Assembly (NCBI GenBank): GCA_021770825.1 | Contig: JAETQD010000006.1 | Span: forward strand, 98,999-162,998 | Reading direction: 5' to 3' | DNA: 64,000 nt | Source: Clostridium sp. | GTDB lineage: Bacteria; Bacillota; Clostridia; Lachnospirales; Lachnospiraceae | Shown: piece by piece, positions 35,495 through 43,307 of the stretch | How positions within the stretch are numbered: position 1 is the stretch's first letter | Layout of the letters: every line of letters begins with the position of its first letter | The notes under the pieces: model-generated | Seen by the model: the letters and a program-made list of their open reading frames with translations, nothing else | Databases searched by the model: none | Told to the model about the DNA's origin: nothing | Position numbers and translations under genes: made by a program

Positions 35495-36271
35495 GTGAAA
35501 GAGAGAGTAAACCAGCTTTTCAAGGATAAGTTAGTTCTTGTTATGCTTGTGTTGGGCCTGCTGACTATTGTTGCGGCAGCAGGAGCAGTGAAAATCCAGA
35601 AGGGGAGCCAGAACATGGAAGAAAGCCCTTACCTGGAAATCAAGGAACCGGAGGGCGTCATTGCCGGGGAGGAGATGGAACCTCCCATGGTGGCAGGAAG
35701 CTCCAATGCAGAAGAACCGGCCGAGGAGGCAGGGCTCACCGCAGACAATGCGGTGAATGAAACCATTGTCTACCCGGCAGAAACAGCCAAAGCCAACATG
35801 GCGGAGACTCCGGCAAGGGAGGCAGGCGTCATTGCCAATGAGTCCCTGGTCCTCAATTTTACTGAGGCCGATAAGCTCATGTGGCCGGTGGAGGGAAATG
35901 TAATTTTAGGATACAGCATGGATACCACCACCTGGTTCCCCACCCTGGAGCAGTACAAATGCAATCCCGCCAATATGATTCAGAGTGATGTGAGCACTCC
36001 CGTTTCGGCTCCGGCAGATGCCAGGGTTCTGGAAATCGGAAGCAATGAGGAAATCGGCAATTACATCCGTCTGGACCTGGGAAACGAGTACACGGCCATC
36101 TGCGGCCAGCTAAAGGAAATCCCTGTGGTGGAAAATGAGTATCTCCACAAAGGGGATGTGATCGGCTACATTGCCGAGCCCACCAAATACTATTCGGTGG
36201 AGGGAAACAACCTGTATTTTGAGCTGCGTTTGGGCGAAAAGCCGGTGGATGCGCTGGACTATCTGGAATAG
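35495..36271 (+). CDS. spoIIQ: SpoIIQ-like LytM/M23 domain protein with lost zinc ligands
   Basis: A 258-residue protein with one membrane anchor (about 13-31, LVLVMLVLGLLTIVAAAGAV), an acidic linker rich in Glu, Ala and Pro, and a C-terminal LytM (peptidase M23) domain from about residue 128 (MWPVEGNVILGYSMD). The zinc ligands look lost: the usual H-x3-D is NMIQSDV, and the usual H-x-H is NNLYFEL. In Bacillus SpoIIQ the site is also incomplete and the protein serves as the forespore half of the SpoIIQ-SpoIIIAH channel. Adjacency to spoIID supports the SpoIIQ call. It could instead be a generic degenerate M23 protein. Confidence 0.78.
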   Translation: MKERVNQLFKDKLVLVMLVLGLLTIVAAAGAVKIQKGSQNMEESPYLEIKEPEGVIAGEEMEPPMVAGSSNAEEPAEEAGLTADNAVNETIVYPAETAKANMAETPAREAGVIANESLVLNFTEADKLMWPVEGNVILGYSMDTTTWFPTLEQYKCNPANMIQSDVSTPVSAPADARVLEIGSNEEIGNYIRLDLGNEYTAICGQLKEIPVVENEYLHKGDVIGYIAEPTKYYSVEGNNLYFELRLGEKPVDALDYLE

Positions 36272-36283
36272 GAAAATGCATGG

Positions 36284-36316
36284 AAAAGAGGTGCCTTTCT
36301 GGCATCTCTTTTTCTT
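36284..36316 (+). terminator. Terminator after the spoIIQ-like gene
   Basis: AAAAGAGGTGCC (36284-36295) pairs, with one wobble, with GGCATCTCTTTT (36301-36312), running into T's. Confidence 0.8.
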
Positions 36317-36410
36317 AAGAAATTGTTCACACAGTATTCGTGAATTGCGGCATAAAATGTGGTATACTTCTTATAGACCGATTACTCTCAAGAATTATGG
36401 AGGATTGCAT

Positions 36411-37013
36411 ATGGATTACCAATTACTTAAGAAAAATTTTGAAAATCACAGATTCCATACATCTTATTTTAAATCGAAGGAAGAGGCGGCCGCCTACTTA
36501 AAAGAGAAGATTCACAAAGAGCTGGTGGGCTTCGGCGGGTCTATGACAGCGAAGGAAATGGGGCTGGCGGATATTTTAAAAGAGGATAATGAGGTGGTTT
36601 GGCACTGGCTTTCGGATATGCCGGCTGCGGAGGCGAGACGGAAGGCTATGGAATCCACCGTATATATTTTGAGCGCCAACGGCGTTTCTGAAACCGGAGA
36701 GCTGGTAAACATCGATGGTTCCGGCAACCGCCTGGCGGCCAGCCTGTTCGGACCCAAGAAGGTGTATTACATCATCGGAAAAAATAAGATCGCACCGGAC
36801 CTTAAGTCAGCCATGGACCGGGCCAGAAACACTGCCTGTACAAAGAATGCCATGCGGTTTCAGATAAAGACTCCCTGTGTGGCAAACGGCGGGGACAAGT
36901 GTTATGACTGCAACAGTCCGGCCAGAATCTGCAATGCATTTCTGATTCTGGAACGTCCCTGCAGCGGGATGGAAGTGGAGCTGTTGTTTGTGGATGAAGA
37001 GCTTGGATTTTAA
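36411..37013 (+). CDS. LUD domain protein (LutC/YkgG-like), single domain
   Basis: A 200-residue lactate-utilisation (LUD, DUF162) domain protein. It begins LLKKNFENHRFHTSYFKSKE, then has GFGGSMTAKEMGL and VYILSANGVSETGELVNIDG (about 85-105), GNRLAASLFGPKKVYYIIG and a C-terminal cysteine cluster C-X7-C-X2-C-X6-C in CVANGGDKCYDCNSPARIC. The cluster suggests an iron-sulfur or zinc site. The lutA and lutB partners are absent, so a role in lactate oxidation is doubtful. ATG 36411 has TGGAGG upstream. The CBS gene follows after 12 nt. Confidence 0.85.
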   Translation: MDYQLLKKNFENHRFHTSYFKSKEEAAAYLKEKIHKELVGFGGSMTAKEMGLADILKEDNEVVWHWLSDMPAAEARRKAMESTVYILSANGVSETGELVNIDGSGNRLAASLFGPKKVYYIIGKNKIAPDLKSAMDRARNTACTKNAMRFQIKTPCVANGGDKCYDCNSPARICNAFLILERPCSGMEVELLFVDEELGF

Positions 37014-37025
37014 AGGAGAGGGCAT

Positions 37026-37436
37026 ATGAATATACTGTTTTTTCTGACTCCCAAGAGTGAAGTGGCGTATATCTATGATGAAGAGAGTCTGAGACAGGCT
37101 CTTGAGAAGATGGAGTACCATAAATATTCGGCCGTTCCCATTTTAAGCAGACAGGGACGGTATGTGGGAACCCTGACGGAGGGGGACCTTTTGTGGTACA
37201 TAAAAAACCAGTTGAGTCTTAATCTTCAGGAGGCCCAGAGAATCCCGGTGACGGCGGTTCCGAGACGGTCCGACAACTTCCCGGTCAATGCAGACAGCAA
37301 AATGGAAGACCTGCTGGACAAGGCCATGAAGCAGAACTTTGTTCCGGTGCTGGATGATGATAAGTCCTTCATTGGCATTGTCACAAGAAAAGATATTTTG
37401 AAATATTTCGCCAGGAATATTGAAAAAGCGGAATAA
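37026..37436 (+). CDS. CBS-domain protein
   Basis: A 136-residue protein made of two CBS motifs and nothing else. The first spans about 12-60 (LRQALEKMEYHKYSAVPIL, then YVGTLTEGDLLWYI), the second about 78-130 (MEDLLDKAMKQNFVPVLDD, then FIGIVTRKDILKYF). CBS pairs bind adenosine nucleotides and act as energy or ligand sensors. It follows the LUD gene by 12 nt with GGAGAG before its ATG, so the two are one transcript. A direct partner cannot be named. Confidence 0.88.
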   Translation: MNILFFLTPKSEVAYIYDEESLRQALEKMEYHKYSAVPILSRQGRYVGTLTEGDLLWYIKNQLSLNLQEAQRIPVTAVPRRSDNFPVNADSKMEDLLDKAMKQNFVPVLDDDKSFIGIVTRKDILKYFARNIEKAE

Positions 37437-37442
37437 AAGATG

Positions 37443-37471
37443 GGCGGGGACAATAAAATCCCCGCTCTTTA
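37443..37471. terminator. Terminator between the convergent CBS and phosphoesterase genes
   Basis: GCGGGGA (37444-37450) pairs with TCCCCGC (37459-37465), then TCTTTAT. The right arm touches the stop of the minus-strand gene. Confidence 0.65.
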
Positions 37472-38074
37472 TGGGTCTGGAATTTCCAGAATGTACCGTT
37501 CGTAAGCGTTTACGATGGTGGTTTCCTTATACTGCTGGATGCGCTTGGCCAGAGGGTCATAATTTAAGTGCACATGGCCGTGAACCAGATACCGGAGGCT
37601 TTGGGAATCCATCATGCTGCGGAACACCTTAAAGCCCGTATGGGTTAGTGAGGGGCCGTCTCCCAAGCCGTACGCGGGGGCATGGGTTAAGAGAATGTCC
37701 AGCTTCTTTCCCCGTCCTGCGTGGATTCGGGGCCACAGCTTGACAGCCCGGAAGGTCATCTGGGCCTGGGTATACTGGTGAGGGCCGGGCTTATAACGCA
37801 TGGAGCCGCCCAGACCTGCAATTCTTAAGCCCTTATAGCAGAAAACCCGGTCTTCAATGCAGATGCAGCCTTCCGGAGGAACGGTCTGGTATATTTTGTC
37901 ATGGTTTCCATGGACGTAAAGCACCGGGCCATGGGAAAAGGTGGCAAGAAAGGACAGATACCGGGGGTCCAAATCCCCGCAGGAGAGAATCAAATCAATC
38001 CCGTCCAGACGGCTGGGTTTAAAGTAATCCCACAGGGCCGGAGCTTCCACGTCCGAAATAACAAGAATTTTCAT
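37469..38074 (-). CDS. Metallophosphoesterase
   Basis: A 201-residue calcineurin-like phosphoesterase. Metal and catalytic motifs are visible: MKILVISDVEAPALW (D-x-H site with His replaced by Glu: SDVE), ILSCGDLD (GD), VHGNHDKIY (GNHD), LLTHAPAYGLGD (TH) and a last YLVHGHVHLNY (GHxH). All but the first histidine are standard. The substrate may be a nucleotide, phosphodiester or phosphoprotein. It begins one nt after the stop of the large ParB/BMP gene (ATG 38074, stop at 38076), so it is translationally coupled to it. Confidence 0.87.
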   Translation of the reverse strand: MKILVISDVEAPALWDYFKPSRLDGIDLILSCGDLDPRYLSFLATFSHGPVLYVHGNHDKIYQTVPPEGCICIEDRVFCYKGLRIAGLGGSMRYKPGPHQYTQAQMTFRAVKLWPRIHAGRGKKLDILLTHAPAYGLGDGPSLTHTGFKVFRSMMDSQSLRYLVHGHVHLNYDPLAKRIQQYKETTIVNAYERYILEIPDP

Positions 38075-38075
38075 G

Positions 38076-40031
38076 TCAGTTCCCTTCTTTGTTCACATGA
38101 ATTCCCTGGATTTTCACCATGGGAACGGCTTCATCGTACAAATCTTCCATGTCGGGAATGCGGCCAATGATATTATCGGCCAGCCAATCCATTTTTATAA
38201 TTTCAGCAGGAGACAGACAATCATTTCCTTTGTTTCTGAGCACATGGTTCTGATCGTAAAGATCGCCGGAGAAGATCTGGAATTCTCCGTTTACAATCTG
38301 TTTTTTCACCAGATCGATGAGCTTTAAGGTCCGCTCCGGAATGGACTTGGAACAGATCATGTCAATCATGCCGGAGGAAATTCCCCACCAGTAATTTAAG
38401 GATTCGCCCATCCGCTCCGGCGCCGTCCGGTTCCAGTTGCCGTTTAAGATGGTCTGTAAAATTCTCTGGTAGAATTTGCCCCAATGCCAGATGGAGGAGG
38501 CCAGATTTCCGCCGTTTTCATCGTCCAGGTCATAAAGCCCGTAAAGTCGGGAAGAATGTAAGGGGGCGATCATGTCGCGGCCGGAGATGTGGCTTACCTT
38601 GGCATCGGTCAGGATTTTATTGATATTGCAGTTCTTTTCCGTGGACCATACCAGGTGGACCCAGGCTGTGGGATTCACCATTTTTACCCCCAGGGCAAAG
38701 GCGTTGATGCTGGCGGGGGTTCCGAAAATGGGGAAGTCGGCAATGTAGCCGATGCGGTCCGTGCGGGTTAAGATTCCTGCCAGCATTCCAATGAGGAACT
38801 TGGCTTCGTAAAGCCGTCCGTAATAGGTCCGCAAATGTCCGCTGTATGAATTTAAAGAGCAGTTTAATATTTTAATGCCGGGATATTTGATTCCTGCCTT
38901 GATGCTGGGGCCCAAAAACCGCGGGGAAGTGGTGAAAAGCACCGTACACCCATCGGAGACGGCCTGTTCAATGGCTTTCGAGCACTGTTCATCGGTTTCG
39001 ATGCCGTCATAAACGCGGATTTTAAGCTTTCCGGCCATGTTGTCCTCCAAGTAGAGACGGCCCAGGTTGTGGCCGTAGGTCCAGCTTGAGGTCTCGGCGG
39101 TTTTGTAATAGAGGAAACCCACCGTAAGCTTTGGCGCAGCCGGGGCAATAAGTTTCTGGATAATGGCTTTTTCCGGTTCCTTTAAGATCTGGAGAATATT
39201 TTTCTCCGGCTCCTCTTCCGGCTGCATGATCACGCTCACATTTTTGTCAAAGGGAAGGGCTTCCAGGTCGTCCCACAGGGAGGTGAGCTGCTTTTTTAAG
39301 GTCTCCTGGGATAAATCCACCATGTCCTCATAGCCATATACGTTTAAATAGGCTAAAAATGCATCTCCCACGGTGATGGAAATTTTAGCGCCGCCCTTTT
39401 CCTCATAGGCTTTGGTAAAATGTAAAAGGCAGGAAGAAAACAGACGCTTCTCATCCACGCTCCAGGGCTCCCCGAAGGTTTTTCCCATAGCACTGCAAAG
39501 GTCATGGAAGCTGCCGGGCTTGGAAAAATAGATGGTATTGATTCCGGTGAAGCGGAAAAAATCCATATATTCGTAATATATCCGAGATTCACTTGTGTCA
39601 TTGGCAGCGGGGATGATTCTTGTCACATAGCCGGAAACCGTGACGGCGCCGGAGTACTTTAAGACGCTGACCCGTTTGTTTCCTTCTATTATATAGTAGG
39701 AATTCATAAACTCGCAGGCAATCACAGGCTCCCGGATGCCCTCGTCAATATGGGATTTATAGAGGGCAGACCATTTGTCGGCAAATTCGGAATTTTCGCT
39801 TAAAAGAGGCATGAAGCTGCTGGCAAAGGCCTTGGTACGGCCGGCGGTTTTCGTTCCCACGATGCGTTCAATGGGGATTTCTATGAGTCCCAGATCGCTT
39901 TCCCCCACGGTGTCGGCGAAGGGAAGAAGTTCATCCAGTACCTTTAAGTAGGGATATTTTCCTTCAAAGATATCCTGATGGTATGTTTTCTGGGCCATTT
40001 TTCTCGCCCTGGTGTAATCAGAAACAGCCAT
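38076..40031 (-). CDS. Fusion of a ParB-like domain with a BMP/Med-type binding domain
   Basis: A 651-residue cytoplasmic protein with no signal peptide. Residues 1-125 resemble the ParB/Srx fold: LIEIPIERIVGTKTAGRTKAF, then REPVIACEFMNSYYIIEGNKR, VSVLKY and VSGYVTRIIP, in which EGNKR is the ParB-like EG.HR box. About 125-300 is a helical linker (FFRFTGIN, SAMGKTFGEPW). From about 304 (KLTVGFLYYKTAETSSWTYG) it is a BMP/Med nucleoside-binding domain like that of PnrA/BmpA, running to about 600. Secreted BMP proteins carry purine nucleosides to ABC transporters; here no ABC genes are present. It may be a cytosolic sensor. AAGGAG precedes ATG 40031; it sits in an operon between an AraC gene and a phosphoesterase. 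Confidence 0.7.
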   Translation of the reverse strand: MAVSDYTRARKMAQKTYHQDIFEGKYPYLKVLDELLPFADTVGESDLGLIEIPIERIVGTKTAGRTKAFASSFMPLLSENSEFADKWSALYKSHIDEGIREPVIACEFMNSYYIIEGNKRVSVLKYSGAVTVSGYVTRIIPAANDTSESRIYYEYMDFFRFTGINTIYFSKPGSFHDLCSAMGKTFGEPWSVDEKRLFSSCLLHFTKAYEEKGGAKISITVGDAFLAYLNVYGYEDMVDLSQETLKKQLTSLWDDLEALPFDKNVSVIMQPEEEPEKNILQILKEPEKAIIQKLIAPAAPKLTVGFLYYKTAETSSWTYGHNLGRLYLEDNMAGKLKIRVYDGIETDEQCSKAIEQAVSDGCTVLFTTSPRFLGPSIKAGIKYPGIKILNCSLNSYSGHLRTYYGRLYEAKFLIGMLAGILTRTDRIGYIADFPIFGTPASINAFALGVKMVNPTAWVHLVWSTEKNCNINKILTDAKVSHISGRDMIAPLHSSRLYGLYDLDDENGGNLASSIWHWGKFYQRILQTILNGNWNRTAPERMGESLNYWWGISSGMIDMICSKSIPERTLKLIDLVKKQIVNGEFQIFSGDLYDQNHVLRNKGNDCLSPAEIIKMDWLADNIIGRIPDMEDLYDEAVPMVKIQGIHVNKEGN

Positions 40032-40049
40032 GACTGGCTCCTTTCCGCC

Positions 40050-40901
40050 CTAGAGGGGCTTGTTTTTTTCCCGCCAGTGGTTGGGGGAGAGATTAAAGAT
40101 CGTCTTAAAAGCTCTGGAAAAATGAAGCTGGTTCTGGTAGCCGCACATTTTTCCGATTTCGTTGATGGTCATGTCGGAGAATTTCAAAAGCTCCGCTGCC
40201 CGGTTCATCCGGTAGTACATTAAAAAGTGCTGTAAGGTCTGGTTGGTGCTTTCCTTAAAAAGCTTCCCCAGATAGTTCCGGTTTAAGTTGCAGAAGGCGG
40301 CAATGTCTTCCACGGTGATGGGATAGCTGTAATTTTTCTCAATAAAGGAGATGGCTTCCTTCACGTAGGAGTCCTTCAAGTTCCCGGAGGGCAGCGTCCG
40401 CCTGGTGGCAGAGCCGCGGATTAAACCGTCAAAAAACAGATAGAGATGGCCGATCTGGTTGATGCTGGAATTGAAGGGATTGTCCACAATGTGCATGATT
40501 TCTTCTTTGATGGTTTCGGCGTATTCCCTTTTTTTGATGCGGTAGATGGGCTGGTCAAAGCCAAGCCCGGCCAGCTCCATGAATTCCAGGGCCTTTACGC
40601 CGTCAAATTCCACCCAGGCGTATTCCCAGGGGATGTGTTCGTCTGCGAAGTAGGTGTTGACCTGGTCGGGGCAGATTAAAAAGCCCTGGTTGGCCTCCAG
40701 CTTATACTGTTTTGTCACATCGGAGGAATCGTTGGAACTTAAAAAGCCCTTTCCGGAGAACACATAATGGAATAGATAGTGGTTCCTTCTGGCGGGGCCA
40801 TAGGAATGCATGGGGAGACACTGCTCCCAGCCATACTGATACAGGGTAATATCGATGTTTTTATCGTTGTCAAAGGTGTTAAATTTGTAATTTTTTTCCA
40901 T
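40050..40901 (-). CDS. AraC family transcriptional regulator
   Basis: A 283-residue regulator with an N-terminal cupin-type sugar-sensing domain (about 1-170: YQYGWEQCLPMHSYGPARRNHY and VFSGKGFL) and a C-terminal double helix-turn-helix (ITVEDIAAFCNLNRNYLGKLFK, MTINEIGKMCGYQNQLHFSRAFK, ending SPNHWREKNK). ATG 40901 is chosen because AGGAGGG lies just upstream; an in-frame start 54 nt earlier has none. It diverges from the alpha-galactoside operon, which it likely activates in the presence of a sugar, as MsmR-type regulators do. Its own strand continues into the ParB/BMP gene 18 nt on. Confidence 0.9.
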   Translation of the reverse strand: MEKNYKFNTFDNDKNIDITLYQYGWEQCLPMHSYGPARRNHYLFHYVFSGKGFLSSNDSSDVTKQYKLEANQGFLICPDQVNTYFADEHIPWEYAWVEFDGVKALEFMELAGLGFDQPIYRIKKREYAETIKEEIMHIVDNPFNSSINQIGHLYLFFDGLIRGSATRRTLPSGNLKDSYVKEAISFIEKNYSYPITVEDIAAFCNLNRNYLGKLFKESTNQTLQHFLMYYRMNRAAELLKFSDMTINEIGKMCGYQNQLHFSRAFKTIFNLSPNHWREKNKPL

Positions 40902-40983
40902 AAAGCCCTCCTGAGGTTGGGGTTTCATATACCATAATGTTAGCACATTTATCAAAAAATGTATATATATTTCATTTTGGCAT

Positions 40984-41000
40984 ATAAGAATTTTTCTTAT
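40984..41000. promoter_or_regulatory. Perfect 7-3-7 palindrome in the AraC / sugar operon spacer
   Basis: ATAAGAA-TTT-TTCTTAT, 82 nt from the AraC start and 88 nt from the binding-protein start. A candidate operator for the divergent pair. No clear catabolite-repression (cre) site was seen in this 186-nt spacer. Confidence 0.45.
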
Positions 41001-41087
41001 TCATAGAACTCCAATTGGGTAAATTGATATAATTTCCTTACAAAATATTTGTACTTCTATACTAAATAAACAAAAGGAGGGAAGCTT

Positions 41088-42380
41088 GTGAAAAAGCTCA
41101 AAAAAGCGTTATTACTGTCAGCCATGTGCGCGCTTGTCGGTATTTCTGCCGGCTGCAGCAAGGGGTCCGCGGACGGTAAGACCCATCTCACATTCCAGAT
41201 CTGGGACGTGGCCCAGAGAGACGGAATGCAGGCAATCTGCGATGCCTACACAAAGAAGCACCCGGATGTGGTGATCGAAGTGCAGGTAACAAGCTGGTCT
41301 GAGTATTGGACAAAGCTGGAAGCGACAGCTATTTCCAATCAGATGCCGGATATTTTCTGGATGCATACCAACGAAATCTTAAAGTATGCAGATTACGGAA
41401 AAATCGCCGATCTGACAGACCTCTACGATGAAGAAGATCCGAACTTCTTCAAAGACAATTATTCCGAGGTTTCTCTGTCAAATGTACAGGGAAGTGATGG
41501 AAGGTACTATGGTGTTCCCAAGGATAAGGATACCGTAGGCCTTGTTTACAACAGGGAAATGTTTGATGCAGCAGGTGTCTCCTATCCGGATGAAACCTGG
41601 ACCTGGGACGATCTGTGCGAAGCGTCTCAGAAGATTTACGATGCCACAGGAAAGTACGGCTATATGGCATACGGCGATGACCAGCTTGGCTACTGGAATT
41701 TCGTATACCAAAATGGCGGATATATCCTGGCAGAGGACAATATCCACGGCGGCTTCGACAACCAGGCCACCATCGATGCCATGAAGTTCTACATTGACCT
41801 TCAGAAAAACGACTGGTGCCCGGACCAGAACTACTTTGCCGAGACCTCTCCCGGTACTGCATTCTTCTCTGAGCAGGGAGCCATGTTCTTTGAGGGTAAC
41901 TGGAACATCCTAAACGAGATGAAGAACTACCCCAACATGGAAGGAAAATGGGATGTGGCAGTTCTCCCCAAATGCCCCAACCCGGCAAGCGGCGACGGAA
42001 GAGCAACCATTTCCAACGGTCTTTGCTACTCCACCTCAGCAACCGGAAAGAACCTGGAAATCGTAAAGGATGTGCTCCGTTTCTTCGGCTCTGAAGAGGG
42101 ACAGAGAATCCAGGGTGAGTCCGGTGCAGCCATCCCGGCATACAATGGACTGGAGCAGACATGGGTAGGCGTATTTGATCAGTTTGACTATAAGTTAAAC
42201 GTGACCTGCTTCACCGACATGTTTGAGTACAGCATACAGTCTGTCAACAACAAATACCGTCCCACATGGAAAACGGACGTTTCTGAGAACCTGTTAAAGA
42301 TCTATTCCGGCCAGATCACCTTTGAGGACGGAATGAAGATATTCCAGGACGCGATCAATACCGCGGCTGAGGATGATTAA
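41088..42380 (+). CDS. Sugar ABC transporter, substrate-binding lipoprotein
   Basis: A 430-residue extracellular binding protein of ABC sugar family 1. It has a lipoprotein signal (KKLKKALLLSAMCALVGISAGC, lipobox SAGC), then a TFQIWDVAQRDGMQAI beginning, DIFWMHTNEILKYADYGKI, PDETWTWDDLCEA, and a C-terminal QGESGAAIPAYNGLE. The GTG start 41088 follows AAAAGGAGGG. It heads an operon with two permeases, an alpha-galactosidase, a GH13 enzyme and the ATPase, so it most likely binds raffinose- or melibiose-type alpha-galactosides or sucrose. Specificity is inferred from neighbours only. Confidence 0.92.
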   Translation: MKKLKKALLLSAMCALVGISAGCSKGSADGKTHLTFQIWDVAQRDGMQAICDAYTKKHPDVVIEVQVTSWSEYWTKLEATAISNQMPDIFWMHTNEILKYADYGKIADLTDLYDEEDPNFFKDNYSEVSLSNVQGSDGRYYGVPKDKDTVGLVYNREMFDAAGVSYPDETWTWDDLCEASQKIYDATGKYGYMAYGDDQLGYWNFVYQNGGYILAEDNIHGGFDNQATIDAMKFYIDLQKNDWCPDQNYFAETSPGTAFFSEQGAMFFEGNWNILNEMKNYPNMEGKWDVAVLPKCPNPASGDGRATISNGLCYSTSATGKNLEIVKDVLRFFGSEEGQRIQGESGAAIPAYNGLEQTWVGVFDQFDYKLNVTCFTDMFEYSIQSVNNKYRPTWKTDVSENLLKIYSGQITFEDGMKIFQDAINTAAEDD

Positions 42381-42395
42381 GGAAGGAGGCACATT

Positions 42396-43292
42396 ATGGC
42401 AAACGGCAAAGCAAAAGCAAGCAAACATGCGAAATCCGAGAGTATGTGGGCCTATATCATGGTGGCTCCCACCATCATCGGACTTCTGGTGTTAAATATT
42501 TATCCGTTCATCGATACCATTAAACTGAGCTTTTCAAAGACCAGACCCTTTGGACTTTATGAGCTTCGCGGAATCGAGAACTATGTGAAGATGTTCCAGA
42601 GCGCAGAGTTCTGGCGCGCCAACCTGAATACTCTGTATTTCTGCTTACTGACCGTACCGTTAGGAATTTTCCTTTCCCTGGTGGTTGCAGTTATGTTAAA
42701 CACAAAGATCAAAGGAAGAACCTTCTTCCGTGCCGTATTCTTCTTACCGATGGTTGTGGCTCCCGCCGCAGTGGCCATGGTATGGAAGTGGATTTTCAAC
42801 ACGGAGTACGGTATCATCAATACACTCCTGGCCCACAAGGTCAACTGGATTACAGACCCCAATATCGTTATGATCACCTGCGCCATCGTGGCCATCTGGT
42901 CCGCCATCGGTTACGATGCAGTGCTTCTCCTTTCCGGACTTCAGAACATTTCCAAGTCCTACTATGAAGCAGCAAGCCTGGACGGAGCCACAAAGCTCCA
43001 GCAGTTCTTCCATATTACGCTGCCGATGGTTTCCCCCACGCTGTTCGTAGTTATGATCATGAGACTGATGTCCTCCATCAAGGTATACGATTTGATTTAC
43101 ATGATGATTGAGGAAGCAAACCCGGCACTGACAAGCGCCCAGTCCTTAATGTACTTATTCTACCGTGAGTCTTATATTTCCGGCGACCGCGGCCTTGGTT
43201 CTGCTGTGGTAATCTGGACCGTAGCTCTCATTGGTCTTGTGACTGTGGTACAGTTCTGGGGCCAGAAAAAGTGGGTAAATTACGAGGTATAA
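42396..43292 (+). CDS. Sugar ABC transporter permease (MsmF/MalF type)
   Basis: A 298-residue membrane component with six segments. A short basic N-terminus is followed by YIMVAPTIIGLLVLNIYPF, and the EAA loop reads YYEAASLDGATKLQQFFHITLP, which contacts the ATPase. It ends LVTVVQFWGQKKWVNYEV. It is spaced 15 nt after the binding-protein gene and 15 nt before the second permease. It pairs with the next gene to form the channel. Family assignment is firm; the sugar is inferred from the operon. Confidence 0.94.
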   Translation: MANGKAKASKHAKSESMWAYIMVAPTIIGLLVLNIYPFIDTIKLSFSKTRPFGLYELRGIENYVKMFQSAEFWRANLNTLYFCLLTVPLGIFLSLVVAVMLNTKIKGRTFFRAVFFLPMVVAPAAVAMVWKWIFNTEYGIINTLLAHKVNWITDPNIVMITCAIVAIWSAIGYDAVLLLSGLQNISKSYYEAASLDGATKLQQFFHITLPMVSPTLFVVMIMRLMSSIKVYDLIYMMIEEANPALTSAQSLMYLFYRESYISGDRGLGSAVVIWTVALIGLVTVVQFWGQKKWVNYEV

Positions 43293-43307
43293 AGAAAGGA
43301 GGAAATT

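Noticed and set aside
36171..36410. 80-codon N-terminal extension on the LUD protein
   Set aside because: It lies antisense-like inside the spoIIQ frame and across a terminator; ATG 36411 has TGGAGG upstream and matches family start.
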